A model generated the notes under the pieces. That model was not told the DNA's origin. It worked only from the letters and a program-made list of their open reading frames with translations, and searched no databases. A DNA stretch of 64,000 nt, from assembly GCF_008923205.2 (NCBI RefSeq), contig NZ_WBMS02000010.1:184902-248901 (forward strand), written 5' to 3'. Shown piece after piece: positions 9,434 through 18,157 of the stretch (positions are counted from its first letter, which is position 1; the number at the start of each line of letters is the position of its first letter). This DNA is from Actinomadura physcomitrii. GTDB lineage: Bacteria > Actinomycetota > Actinomycetes > Streptosporangiales > Streptosporangiaceae. Both the position numbers and the translations under genes were made by a program.

Positions 9434-9612
9434 GTTAGGGTGTGGGCGGCGGCAAGGGAGGAAGCCGGTGCGAATCCGGCGCGGTCCCGCCACTGTCACC
9501 GGGGAGCGGACCCCATGCGAGGCCACCGCGCGAGCGGGAAGGCCGGGGCGAGCGGCGATCCGGGAGCCAGGAGACTCCGTGCCGCCGCTTTCCTGACCTG
9601 CGATTCGGGGCG
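9434..9612 (+). ncRNA. Cobalamin riboswitch upstream of cobN
   Basis: Matches the class I B12 element. It has the gGAAGCCGGTGCGAATCCGG block near 9458-9477, the core GCCACTGT at 9489-9496, and a B12 box (GAGCCAGGAGACTCC) at about 9564-9578. It ends roughly 30 bases before the cobN GTG, so adenosylcobalamin binding would be expected to reduce cobN expression, probably at translation initiation because no clear terminator follows. Only cobN lies downstream on this strand; the cobGHIJ operon runs the other way and is not covered. Exact ends are approximate. Confidence 0.93.
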
Positions 9613-9639
9613 AGGACCCCGGGTGAGGACGCGATCCGC

Positions 9640-12600
9640 GTGATCCTGCTGCTGTCCACCTCGGACACCGACCTGCTCAGCGCGCGCGCCAGCGGCGCCG
9701 CCTTCAGGCTCGCCAACCCGGCCCGCACGTCCGCGGACGATCTGCCCGCCCTGGTGGACGGCACCGACCTGGTGGTGGTGCGGCTGCTCGGCGGCCGGCG
9801 TGCCTGGGAGGAGGGCCTCGACGCGCTGCTCGCCGGACCGCGCCCCGTGGTGGTGCTCAGCGGGGAGCAGGCACCGGACGCCGAGCTGATGGAGCTGTCG
9901 ACCGTCCCCGCCGGGGTGAGCGCCGAGGCGCACGCGTACCTGGCGCACGGCGGTCCCGGCAACCTGGCGGAGCTGTTCGGCTTCCTGTCCGACACCGTGC
10001 TGCTCACCGGGTTCGGGTTCGCTCCCCCGGCGCCCACCCCGACCTGGGGCGTGCTGGAGCGGGAGCAGGCGCCGGGCGATGGACCGGTCGTCGGCGTCCT
10101 GTACTACCGCGCGCATCACCTCGCCGGGAACACCGCGTTCGTCGAGGCGCTGTGCCGGGCGATCGAGGCGAAGGGCGGGCGGGCGCTCCCGGTGTTCTGC
10201 GCGTCGCTGCGCACCGCCGAGCCGGAGCTGCTGGAGACGCTCGGACGGGCCGACGCGCTCGTCGTCACGGTGCTCGCGGCGGGCGGCACGAAGCCGGCGT
10301 TCGCGGGCGCGGGCGGCGACGACGAGGCGTGGGACGTCGGCGCCCTCGCCGACCTGGACGTCCCGATCCTGCAAGGCCTGTGCCTGACCAGCGAGCGCGC
10401 CGCGTGGGAGGCCAACGACGACGGCCTGTCCCCGCTGGACACCGCGACGCAGGTGGCCGTCCCCGAGTTCGACGGCCGGATCATCACGGTGCCGTTCTCG
10501 TTCAAGGAGACCGACGAGGACGGCCTCAGCGTCTACGTCGCCGACGCCGAACGGGCCGCGCGGGTCGCGGGGATCGCGGTCCGGCACGGGCGGCTGCGGC
10601 ACGTCCCGGCGCGGGACAAGCGGGTCGCGCTGATGCTGTCGGCGTACCCGACGAAGCACGCGCGGATCGGCAACGCGGTCGGGCTCGACACACCGGCCAG
10701 CGTCGTGAAGCTGCTCGCCGAGATGCGCGACCGCGGCTACGACGTCGGCGACGCGCTGCCCGCCGAGGGCGACGCGCTGATGCACGCGCTGATCGCGGCG
10801 GGCGGGCAGGACCCCGACTGGCTGACCGAAACGCAGCTCACCGGCAACCCCGTCCGCATCCCGGCGGCGCGGTACAAGGCCTGGTACGCGACGCTCCCGC
10901 AGGACCTGCGCGACGGCATCGAGCGGCACTGGGGCCCGCCGCCCGGCGAGCTGTTCGTCGACGACTCCCGCGACCCGGACGGCGAGATCGTCCTCGCCGC
11001 GCTGCAGTCCGGGAACGTCGTCGTGATGGTGCAGCCGCCGCGCGGGTTCGGCGAGAACCCCGTGGCGATCTACCACGACCCCGACCTGCCGCCGAGCCAC
11101 CACTACCTGGCGGCGTACCGGTGGATCGCGGACGAGTTCGGCGCGCACGCGGTCGTGCACGTCGGCAAGCACGGGAACCTGGAGTGGCTGCCCGGCAAGT
11201 CCGCCGGGATGTCGGCGTCCTGCGGGCCGGACGCGGCGGTCGGCGACCTGCCGCTGATCTACCCGTTCCTGGTGAACGACCCGGGCGAGGGCACGCAGGC
11301 CAAGCGGCGCGCGCACGCCACGCTGGTCGACCACCTGATCCCGCCGATGGCGCGGGCGGAGAGCTACGGCGACCTCGCGCGGCTGGAGCAGCTCCTCGAC
11401 GAGCACGCGAGCATCGCGGCGCTCGACCCGGCGAAGCTGCCCGCGATCCGCGCGCAGATCTGGACGCTGATCCAGGCCGCCCGCCTCGACCACGACCTCG
11501 GGCTGGACGACCGCCCGCACGACGCCGAGTTCGACGACTTCCTGCTGCACGTGGACGGCTGGCTGTGCGAGGTGAAGGACGTCCAGATCCGCGACGGCCT
11601 GCACATCCTCGGCGCCGCCCCGGCCGGCGGGACCCGCGTCGACCTGGTGCTCGCGATCCTGCGGGCGCGGCAGCTGTGGGGCGGCTCGGTGACGCTGCCG
11701 GGCCTGCGCGAGGCCCTCGGGCTGGCCGAGGACGGCGCCGCCCGGGCCGAGGTCGACGCGGTCGAGGAGCGGGCGCGGGCGCTGGTCGCCGCGATGGAGG
11801 AGCGCGGCTGGGACCCGGCCGCCGCGTCCGTCCTCGCGGACGGGCGGGTCGCCGACATCCTGCGGTTCGCCGCGACGGAGATCGTCCCGCGGCTGGAGCG
11901 GACCCGCGACGAGATCGGGATGGTGCTGCACGCCCTCGACGGCGGGTACGTGCCGGCCGGGCCGAGCGGGTCGCCGCTGCGCGGCCTGATCAACGTGCTG
12001 CCGACCGGCCGGAACTTCTACTCCGTCGACCCGAAGGCCGTCCCGTCCCGGCTCGCCTACGACACCGGCCGCGCGATGGCCGACTCGCTGCTGGACCGGT
12101 ACCGCGAGGACACCGGCGAGTGGCCGCGCTCGGTCGGGCTGTCGGTGTGGGGCACCAGCGCGATGCGCACGTCCGGCGACGACATCGCCGAGGTCCTGGC
12201 GCTGCTCGGGGTCCGGCCGGTGTGGGACGAGGCGTCCCGCCGCGTCACCGGCCTGGAACCGGTGCCGCTCGACGAGCTGGGCCGGCCCCGGATCGACGTC
12301 ACGGTCCGGATCAGCGGGTTCTTCCGCGACGCGTTCCCGCACGCCGTCGCGATGCTCGACGACGCCGTCCGGCTCGCGGCGGACCAGGACGAGCCCGACG
12401 AGATGAACTTCGTCCGCGCGCACGTCCGGGCGGACACGGCGGCGCACGGCGACGAGCGGCGGGCGACGCTGCGGGTGTTCGGGTCGCGGCCCGGCGCGTA
12501 CGGCGCCGGGATCCTGCCGCTGATCGACAGCCGCAACTGGCGCGACGACTCCGACCTCGCCGAGGTGTACGCGGTGTGGGGCGGCTACGCCTACGGGCGG

Positions 12601-13191
12601 GGCCTGGACGGCGTCCCGGCGCGCGGCGACATGGAGAGCGCCTACCGGCGGATCAGCGTCGCCGCGAAGAACACCGACACCCGCGAGCACGACATCGCCG
12701 ACTCCGACGACTACTTCCAGTACCACGGCGGCATGATCGCGACCGTGCGGGCGCTGACCGGGAAGGCGCCGAAGGCCTACATCGGCGACAGCACCCGCCC
12801 GGACGCCGTCCGCACCCGCACGCTCGACGAGGAGACGTCCCGCGTCTTCCGCGCCCGCGTCGTCAACCCGCGCTGGCTCGCGGCGATGCGGCGGCACGGC
12901 TACAAGGGCGCGTTCGAACTGGCCGCGACGGTCGACTACCTGTTCGGCTACGACGCGACCGCCGGGGTCGTCGCCGACTGGATGTACGAGAGGCTCGCGC
13001 GGACGTACGCCCTCGACGCCGAGAACCGGGCCTTCTTCAACGAGTCGAACCCGTGGGCGCTGCACGGCATCACCGAACGCCTCCTCGAAGCCGCCGACCG
13101 CGGCATGTGGGAGCACCCGGAACAGGACACCCTGGAAGCGTTGAAGCGCCTCTACCTCGAAGTCGAAGGCGACCTGGAGGACTCCGGCTGA
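9640..13191 (+). CDS. cobN: Cobaltochelatase subunit CobN
   Basis: Large subunit of the aerobic, ATP-dependent cobalt chelatase that inserts cobalt into hydrogenobyrinate a,c-diamide; it works with CobS and CobT or ChlI/D-like AAA partners, which are not in this window. The 1183-residue length fits. The GTG at 9640 gives VILLLSTSDTDLLSAR, the conserved N-terminus, and has a GAGGAC site upstream; the open frame before it is riboswitch. Signature blocks include HVGKHGNLEWLPGK near 507 and RISGFFRDAFPHA near 888. It is controlled by the B12 riboswitch just upstream. Confidence 0.96.
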   Translation: MILLLSTSDTDLLSARASGAAFRLANPARTSADDLPALVDGTDLVVVRLLGGRRAWEEGLDALLAGPRPVVVLSGEQAPDAELMELSTVPAGVSAEAHAYLAHGGPGNLAELFGFLSDTVLLTGFGFAPPAPTPTWGVLEREQAPGDGPVVGVLYYRAHHLAGNTAFVEALCRAIEAKGGRALPVFCASLRTAEPELLETLGRADALVVTVLAAGGTKPAFAGAGGDDEAWDVGALADLDVPILQGLCLTSERAAWEANDDGLSPLDTATQVAVPEFDGRIITVPFSFKETDEDGLSVYVADAERAARVAGIAVRHGRLRHVPARDKRVALMLSAYPTKHARIGNAVGLDTPASVVKLLAEMRDRGYDVGDALPAEGDALMHALIAAGGQDPDWLTETQLTGNPVRIPAARYKAWYATLPQDLRDGIERHWGPPPGELFVDDSRDPDGEIVLAALQSGNVVVMVQPPRGFGENPVAIYHDPDLPPSHHYLAAYRWIADEFGAHAVVHVGKHGNLEWLPGKSAGMSASCGPDAAVGDLPLIYPFLVNDPGEGTQAKRRAHATLVDHLIPPMARAESYGDLARLEQLLDEHASIAALDPAKLPAIRAQIWTLIQAARLDHDLGLDDRPHDAEFDDFLLHVDGWLCEVKDVQIRDGLHILGAAPAGGTRVDLVLAILRARQLWGGSVTLPGLREALGLAEDGAARAEVDAVEERARALVAAMEERGWDPAAASVLADGRVADILRFAATEIVPRLERTRDEIGMVLHALDGGYVPAGPSGSPLRGLINVLPTGRNFYSVDPKAVPSRLAYDTGRAMADSLLDRYREDTGEWPRSVGLSVWGTSAMRTSGDDIAEVLALLGVRPVWDEASRRVTGLEPVPLDELGRPRIDVTVRISGFFRDAFPHAVAMLDDAVRLAADQDEPDEMNFVRAHVRADTAAHGDERRATLRVFGSRPGAYGAGILPLIDSRNWRDDSDLAEVYAVWGGYAYGRGLDGVPARGDMESAYRRISVAAKNTDTREHDIADSDDYFQYHGGMIATVRALTGKAPKAYIGDSTRPDAVRTRTLDEETSRVFRARVVNPRWLAAMRRHGYKGAFELAATVDYLFGYDATAGVVADWMYERLARTYALDAENRAFFNESNPWALHGITERLLEAADRGMWEHPEQDTLEALKRLYLEVEGDLEDSG

Positions 13192-13210
13192 GACCCTGAA
13201 GAGGCAGGGA

Positions 13211-13843
13211 TCACTCCGCGGATCCGGTGTAGGCGGCGATGGTGCGGTCCGCGCGGGCGCGGGCGACGGCCTCGGCGGTGCCGGACGCGGCGTCCGCCGC
13301 GTACCAGCCTTCCGCACAGCCGGTCATGAAGTCGCGGGCCTCGTCGGACGCCTGCCACTCCGGACCGAGGTCGGCCGGGACGTTCTTCCCGGTCGACAGG
13401 TGCAGGGAGAGGCCGAGCAGGCCCATGTCCCAGCCGACGCCGACGGCTCCCGGGCCGAACTGCTCCCAGTGGTCGTCGACGTGGGTGATGTGCTCCAGCT
13501 CGAACCGCGTCCGGTCGCCGTCCTCGGGCGTCAGCCGGACCTCGATCCAGCTGGTCTGCCCGGCGAACTCCCAGGTCGCGAAGAAGCTCTTGGGCGGGTC
13601 GCAGCGCTCGACGGTGCCGCCGGCGTTGCCCTCGAGCTGGTAGCGGCCGCCGGGGCGCAGGTCGCCCGAGACGGGCAGGAACCAGCGCGGGATCCGCTCG
13701 GGGTTGGTGACGGCGTCCCAGACGTCCTCGACGGGGGCGGCGTAGGTCTGGCTGATGACGACGGCGCGGGCGGTGCCGGCCTCCATCTCCCGCTCGCCGA
13801 CCCGGCGGCGCACGGCGTTGATCTGCCCGGTCACTTCGATCAT
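13211..13843 (-). CDS. SRPBCC (AHSA1/START-like) domain protein
   Basis: A 210-residue ligand-binding helix-grip protein of the activator-of-Hsp90 ATPase 1 homology family. Diagnostic sections are SQTYAAPVEDVWDAVTNPER (about 31-50), a PRWFLPVSGDLRPGGRYQ strand pair, and FATWEFAGQ. The ATG overlaps the stop of the ArsR gene (ATGA), the classic ArsR-AHSA1 operon found in actinobacteria. The ligand is not known; the family binds hydrophobic molecules and may serve as effector or target of the ArsR protein. The 19-bp gap to the convergent cobN contains only a weak CCCTG/CAGGG hairpin. Confidence 0.85.
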   Translation of the reverse strand: MIEVTGQINAVRRRVGEREMEAGTARAVVISQTYAAPVEDVWDAVTNPERIPRWFLPVSGDLRPGGRYQLEGNAGGTVERCDPPKSFFATWEFAGQTSWIEVRLTPEDGDRTRFELEHITHVDDHWEQFGPGAVGVGWDMGLLGLSLHLSTGKNVPADLGPEWQASDEARDFMTGCAEGWYAADAASGTAEAVARARADRTIAAYTGSAE

Positions 13844-14193
13844 GGTTCCTCCTCGGTGCGGCGTGCGCGCCGGCCCCTGGCGATCTCGGTGGCCAGGGCG
13901 TCCAGATGCGGCGTCCAGAAGCGGCGGAAGCGGTCGAGCCAGGCGTCGATCTCTTGGAGCGGCGCGGAGCCGACGCGGTAGAGGCGCCGCGTCCCGTCCG
14001 GCCGGACGACCGCGAAGCCCGCCTCCCGCAGCACCTTGAGGTGCTGCGACACGGCGGGCTGCGAGATGCCGAACTCCACCCGGATGACCGACGTCACCTC
14101 GCCCGAGGTCCGCTCGCCGTCGGCGAGCAGCTCGAGGATGCGGCGCCGGACCGGGTCGCCCAGCACATCGAAGGCGTGCACGGGCGCCAACAT
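13840..14193 (-). CDS. ArsR-family winged-helix transcriptional regulator
   Basis: A 117-residue repressor-type regulator. The winged helix is plain: FDVLGDPVRRRILELLADGE, then the recognition region ISQPAVSQHLKVLREAGFAVV and a wing with RRLYRV. No cysteine cluster for metal binding is visible in the HTH, so a metal sensor is unlikely. The ATG at 14193 lacks a ribosome site, while a TATATAA box inside a perfect palindrome ends about 14 bases upstream, which suggests a leaderless transcript. A TTG at 14217 in frame would be inside that palindrome. It is coupled to the AHSA1 gene. Confidence 0.88.
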   Translation of the reverse strand: MLAPVHAFDVLGDPVRRRILELLADGERTSGEVTSVIRVEFGISQPAVSQHLKVLREAGFAVVRPDGTRRLYRVGSAPLQEIDAWLDRFRRFWTPHLDALATEIARGRRARRTEEEP

Positions 14194-14201
14194 ACAGGCT
14201 G

Positions 14202-14215
14202 GGCTTATATAAGCC
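14202..14215 (-). promoter_or_regulatory. Palindromic operator/-10 box of the arsR-AHSA1 operon
   Basis: The 14-mer GGCTTATATAAGCC is a perfect palindrome and the most AT-rich spot for kilobases. Its TATATA core is at -10 distance from the ATG at 14193, so an ArsR dimer bound here would cover the promoter and repress its own operon. The merR stop lies only 6 bases upstream. Confidence 0.55.
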
Positions 14216-14220
14216 AAGCC

Positions 14221-15153
14221 TTAAACAACGAGGTCGACGGAGTCTTCGAGCGCGTCGAGCAGCCAGAAGTGCAGCGTGCCGAGGACCACCGGGTCGCCGG
14301 TGACCAGCCGGAACAGGTCCCAGTACCGCGCCACCCGCGCGTCGCGCTCCACCGCTGAGTCGCGCAGGATCCAGCGCCGGAACTCCGGTGTGTCACTGGC
14401 CCTGCGTCCCGCGACGTGGGCGGCGACGAACCGGTCCAGGGCCGCGCCCGGCCCCGGCGCCTCCCCCGCCAGCACCAGCGGCGACGCCAGCTCCATCGCC
14501 TCGCTCATGCCGGCCAGCAGCGACTCCTCGTCGGCCACGACCCGCAGGTTCGACCGCCCCTGCTCCCGCAGCCGCCTGTTCAGCGACCGGTCACCGGCCA
14601 GGACGACCATCTCGGCGTACGCGACGACCTGTGCCGGCGTCGGATCGGCGGGCGGCGGCGGGACCACCATCTCCAGGAACGCCTCGACCCGCTCGGCCGG
14701 CAGCGGCGCCATGATCCGGCGCAGCCAGAACTCCGCCAGCGCGGTGCGCGCGGCACGGCCGTCCTCCGCCGCCGCGAGCAGGTCCAGCCGCGCCGCCCGC
14801 TCCTCCAGCGGCGCCGCCTCCACAGCGCCGAGCGCGGCGCGGCGCCACGCCAGCGCCGACATCTCCGCCTCCAGCGCGGCCCGCTCGGCGGCCACGGCCT
14901 CGCCCAGCGAGCGCTCGCCCGCGAGGACCGCGGCGATGGCGGGCAGGCCGAGCCCGAGGCCGCGCAGCCGCCGGACGAGCCGCAGCCGGTCCACGGCCGG
15001 CGCGTCGAACCGGCGGTGCCCGCCCGCGCTGCGCGCCGGCTCGAGGATCCCCTCGTCGCAGTAGAACCGGATCGTCCGGACGGGGACGCCGGTCAGCGCC
15101 GCGAGGTCGCCGATGCCGAGGGACCCCGGTCCTGTGGCGCCGGTCACATTCAC
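14221..15153 (-). CDS. MerR-family transcriptional regulator with C-terminal effector region
   Basis: A 310-residue regulator. The N-terminal MerR HTH reads LGIGDLAALTGVPVRTIRFYCDEGIL, followed by the wing SAGGHRRFDAPAVDRL and a LRLVRRLRGLGLGLPAIAAVL dimer-helix lead, then an alpha-helical C-terminal region of about 200 residues of unknown ligand. The GTG at 15153 has GGAGG five bases upstream; a second in-frame GTG lies two codons on. It is divergent from the mycothiol-dependent enzyme gene across a promoter with a stretched spacer, the normal mode for MerR activators. No metal-binding cysteines are obvious. Confidence 0.88.
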   Translation of the reverse strand: MNVTGATGPGSLGIGDLAALTGVPVRTIRFYCDEGILEPARSAGGHRRFDAPAVDRLRLVRRLRGLGLGLPAIAAVLAGERSLGEAVAAERAALEAEMSALAWRRAALGAVEAAPLEERAARLDLLAAAEDGRAARTALAEFWLRRIMAPLPAERVEAFLEMVVPPPPADPTPAQVVAYAEMVVLAGDRSLNRRLREQGRSNLRVVADEESLLAGMSEAMELASPLVLAGEAPGPGAALDRFVAAHVAGRRASDTPEFRRWILRDSAVERDARVARYWDLFRLVTGDPVVLGTLHFWLLDALEDSVDLVV

Positions 15154-15185
15154 TTGAACCTCCACCGGGCTGGAGTTCCTACGGT
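15154..15185 (+). promoter_or_regulatory. MerR-type promoter with 20-bp spacer and operator palindrome
   Basis: A -35 hexamer TTGAAC (15154-15159) and -10 TACGGT (15180-15185) are separated by 20 bases. Most of the spacer is a 23-bp imperfect palindrome, GAAC-TCCA...TGGA-GTTC (15156-15178). An overlong spacer occupied by a dyad is the hallmark of promoters untwisted by MerR activators. It would drive the gene at 15218 and overlaps the start region of the merR gene. Confidence 0.65.
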
Positions 15186-15217
15186 ACGGGCACGACGTCC
15201 ACGAGGAGGGAACGAAC

Positions 15218-15988
15218 ATGGACGACCAGCAGCTCGGTGCCCGCCGCATCGTCGAGGCGCTGCGCGAGCACACCGCGGGCATGGCAGCGGCCGTCACCGG
15301 CGCGGACCCGGAAATGAAGGTGCCGACCTGCCCGGAATGGACGCTGCGCGACCTCGTCGGGCACATCGGCCAGGCGCACCGGTGGGCCGCCGGGTTCGTG
15401 CGCGCCGGGGAGACCGACCTCGTCACGCAGGTGCCGAGGACGGCGCCCGGCTCGGCGGCGGACTGGCCGGGCTGGCTCCGCGACGGCGCGGACGACCTGG
15501 TCCGGGCCTTCGAGGCGGACCCGGACCGCACCGTCGCCCACCCGGTCATGGGCTCGCGCCCGGCCGCGATGTGGGTGCGCCGGATGCTGCACGACACGGC
15601 CGTCCACCACGCCGACGCCGCGTTCACCACCGGCGCCCGGTACGAGATCGCGGCCGACGTCGCCGCCGACGGGATCACCGAGTGGCTGGGCCTCGTGACC
15701 GAGCCCGCCGCCGCGACGCTCCAGCCGAGGCTCGCCGAGCTGCGCGGGCGGGGCGAGACGCTGAGCCTGCGCCCGTCCGAGCCGTCCGTGCCCGGCTGGG
15801 TGATCACCCGCGAGCCGGACGGGCTCGGCTGGGAGCGCGCCGGCCGGGACGGCGACATGACCGCCGCCGGGCCCGTCCGCGACCTGATGCTGGTGTTCGC
15901 CCGGCGCCTGGCCCCCGACGAGGCGCAGGTGAAGGTGACCGGCGACCGGGCGCTGCTGGACCACTGGCTCGCCCGTACCGCGTTCTGA
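15218..15988 (+). CDS. Maleylpyruvate isomerase family mycothiol-dependent enzyme
   Basis: A 256-residue protein with an N-terminal DinB/MDMPI four-helix metal-binding domain and a C-terminal MDMPI domain. Recognisable parts are VPTCPEWTLRDLVGHIGQAH (35-54, with the metal-ligand histidine at 49), a VRRMLHDTAVHHADA histidine cluster near 125, and a C-terminal LMLVFARR...ALLDHWL block. These enzymes use mycothiol for isomerisation, conjugation or detoxification; the substrate here is not evident. A GAGGAGGGAACGAAC ribosome site precedes the ATG. The MerR gene and its stretched promoter suggest induction by a small toxic compound. Confidence 0.82.
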   Translation: MDDQQLGARRIVEALREHTAGMAAAVTGADPEMKVPTCPEWTLRDLVGHIGQAHRWAAGFVRAGETDLVTQVPRTAPGSAADWPGWLRDGADDLVRAFEADPDRTVAHPVMGSRPAAMWVRRMLHDTAVHHADAAFTTGARYEIAADVAADGITEWLGLVTEPAAATLQPRLAELRGRGETLSLRPSEPSVPGWVITREPDGLGWERAGRDGDMTAAGPVRDLMLVFARRLAPDEAQVKVTGDRALLDHWLARTAF

Positions 15989-16004
15989 CCTCCACAATGG
16001 GGCG

Positions 16005-16727
16005 ATGGCGGACGAGCGGGCCGAGTGGAGCGCCGACCCCCGGCGGGACGGGCTGGCCGCGTTCGTGGCGATCGAGGACGACCGGGCCGGGGCGCATCCC
16101 GGCGTCCGCCACATCCGGGCGCTCGGGACGATGTACCGGTTCGACGTCCACCATCCGGGCGACGTCGACACCTACCCCGACCGGCAGCGCCAGGAGGTGC
16201 GCGGCATGCGGGGGCCGGGCGGGCGGGAGCGGCGGATCGCCGAGGGCGAGACGTGGCGCTTCGCGTGGTCCTGGTACCTGACGCGGGCGCTGCGCGCGAC
16301 GACGAGCTTCACGCACGTCCAGCAGTTCTTCGCCTCGGTTCCCGGCGGCGGGCCGGGCGGCGGGCCGGTGCTGGTCACGTCGCTGCGCCGGCGCGGCGGG
16401 CGGGACCTGCTGGAGCTGAACGCGATCCGGTCCGGGGTCGTCGTCGGCGCCGCCGACCTCGGGCCGCTGCGCAGCCGGTGGATCGGCGTCGAGATCGAGG
16501 CGCGGTTCGCCGCGGCCCCGGGCGGGCGCGTCCGCTGGAGGATCACGGGCGGGGACGGGGACGCGGTCGTCGACGTCGAGCGCGGCGGGCTCGACCTGCG
16601 ACCCGGCGCAGCGGGCGTCTCCCCGAAATGGGGCATCTACCGGTCGCTGAAGGACGCGGCGCGGCTCGGCGACGCGCATCTCCTCATCAAGGATCTTCGT
16701 GCCCGCCAGGTGCGGCATATCGGGTGA
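16005..16727 (+). CDS. Heparin-lyase-like (concanavalin A-fold) protein
   Basis: A 240-residue protein resembling the polysaccharide lyase/heparin lyase I fold. The centre has RIAEGETWRFAWSWYLT (77-93) and TSFTHVQQFFA (about 100-110), followed by alternating strands and a KWGIYRSLKDAA block near the C-terminus. These match the jelly-roll core of this group. There is no signal peptide, which is odd for a polysaccharide-degrading enzyme, so a cytoplasmic or non-lyase role is possible. It begins 16 bases after the mycothiol-dependent gene and is probably cotranscribed. Substrate unknown. Confidence 0.6.
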   Translation: MADERAEWSADPRRDGLAAFVAIEDDRAGAHPGVRHIRALGTMYRFDVHHPGDVDTYPDRQRQEVRGMRGPGGRERRIAEGETWRFAWSWYLTRALRATTSFTHVQQFFASVPGGGPGGGPVLVTSLRRRGGRDLLELNAIRSGVVVGAADLGPLRSRWIGVEIEARFAAAPGGRVRWRITGGDGDAVVDVERGGLDLRPGAAGVSPKWGIYRSLKDAARLGDAHLLIKDLRARQVRHIG

Positions 16728-16813
16728 CAGCGGCGATACGGTGCAGATGCGGCGCCGGACAGGGCCGCCCGGATGGCCGCCCGCGGCCACCGGAGACCCC
16801 TGAGGAGGAACCG

Positions 16814-18034
16814 TTGAGCCAGCCTTCGACCGTCCCCGGGTCCCTGCGCGACGACGCCGCCGCCCTGCAGGACGATCTCGTCCGGCTGCGCGGCGCGCTG
16901 CACCGCGAACCCGAGCTCGGCCTGGACCTGCCCCGGACCCAGGAGAAGGTGCTCGCGGCCCTCGACGGCCTGCCGCTGGAGATCACCACCGGCGAGCGGC
17001 TGACCTCGGTGACCGCGGTGCTGCGCGGCGCCCGTCCCGGCCCGACCGTGCTGCTGCGCGGCGACATGGACGCGCTCCCCGTCGCCGAGCGCGGCGACGC
17101 CGCGGTGGTCTCGCGGGTCGACGGGGTGATGCACGCGTGCGGGCACGACCTGCACACCGCGATGCTGGCGGGCGCGGCGCGGCTGCTCGCCGGCCGCCGC
17201 GACGCCCTCGCGGGGAACGTGGTGTTCATGTTCCAGCCGGGCGAGGAGGGCCTCGGCGGCGCGCGGATCATGATCGAGGAGGGCGTGCTCGAGGCGTCCG
17301 GCGAGCGCCCCGTCGCCGCGTACGCGCTGCACGTGTTCTCCGCGGCGCTGCCGCGGGGGATGTTCGTCGGCCGGGGCGGGCCGATCATGGCGGCCGCGGA
17401 CCGGCTGCGGGTCACCGTCCGGGGCGCCGGCGGGCACGGGTCCATGCCGCACCTGGCGAAGGACCCGCTGCCGGCCGCCTGCGAGATGGTCACCGCGCTG
17501 CAGACGCTGGTGACCCGCGCGTTCGACCCGTTCGACCCGGTGGTGCTGACGATCGGATCGTTCCACTCCGGCACGATGGACAACGTGATCCCGGACGAGG
17601 CGAGCTTCTCCGGCACCGTCCGGTCGTTCTCCCCGGCGTCGCACGAGAAGCTGAAGGAGCGGACGGTCGAGCTGGTGCGGGGCATCGCCAGGGCGCACGG
17701 CCTCGACGTCGACGTCAGCTACGTCCAGGACTACCCGGTCACGATCAACGACGGCGCCGAGGCCGCGTTCACGGCGGACACGATCCGGGAGGTCTACGGC
17801 GAGGAGCGCTATGCCGACTCGCCGCGGCCGTTCCCCACCTCGGAGGACTTCTCCTTCGTGTGCGACGAGGTGCCGTCGGCGTTCGTCGTGATGGGCGCGT
17901 GCCCGGCCGGCACCGACCCGGGCGAGGCGGCGGCGAACCACTCGGCCGACGCCCGCTTCGACGACGCCGTGCTCGCCGACGGCGCCGCGCTCTACGCCGA
18001 GCTGGCCGCCCGGCGGCTGGCCCGGGGCGCCTGA
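16814..18034 (+). CDS. M20-family amidohydrolase/peptidase
   Basis: A 406-residue metallo-amidohydrolase of the IAA-amino-acid hydrolase/hippuricase type. Metal-binding motifs are ACGHDLHTAMLAG (about 113-125), FQPGEEGLGGARIM (about 141-154) and the late PTSEDFSF near 340. The lid-domain histidine lies in GAGGHGSMPH. The start is a TTG because a perfect GAGGAGGAA ribosome site sits just before it and no other start is nearby. It likely cleaves N-acyl amino acids or a similar amide; the exact substrate cannot be read from sequence. It lies 86 bases downstream of the lyase-like gene. Confidence 0.88.
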   Translation: MSQPSTVPGSLRDDAAALQDDLVRLRGALHREPELGLDLPRTQEKVLAALDGLPLEITTGERLTSVTAVLRGARPGPTVLLRGDMDALPVAERGDAAVVSRVDGVMHACGHDLHTAMLAGAARLLAGRRDALAGNVVFMFQPGEEGLGGARIMIEEGVLEASGERPVAAYALHVFSAALPRGMFVGRGGPIMAAADRLRVTVRGAGGHGSMPHLAKDPLPAACEMVTALQTLVTRAFDPFDPVVLTIGSFHSGTMDNVIPDEASFSGTVRSFSPASHEKLKERTVELVRGIARAHGLDVDVSYVQDYPVTINDGAEAAFTADTIREVYGEERYADSPRPFPTSEDFSFVCDEVPSAFVVMGACPAGTDPGEAAANHSADARFDDAVLADGAALYAELAARRLARGA

Positions 18035-18157
18035 CCGGCGCGGAACGGCCGCCACGCGACGGGCGCGGAGCAGGCGAAACATTCCGGCCCGCCCGGTCGT
18101 CAGACTGGGGGGCGGGACGGACCCGCCCGCCGCACGGCGGCGGAACGGAGGGCGCGG

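Noticed and set aside
9496..13317. A 1273-codon leftward frame opposite cobN
   Set aside because: Low-complexity Arg/Val/Gly composition typical of GC-rich antisense frames; cobN is unambiguous.
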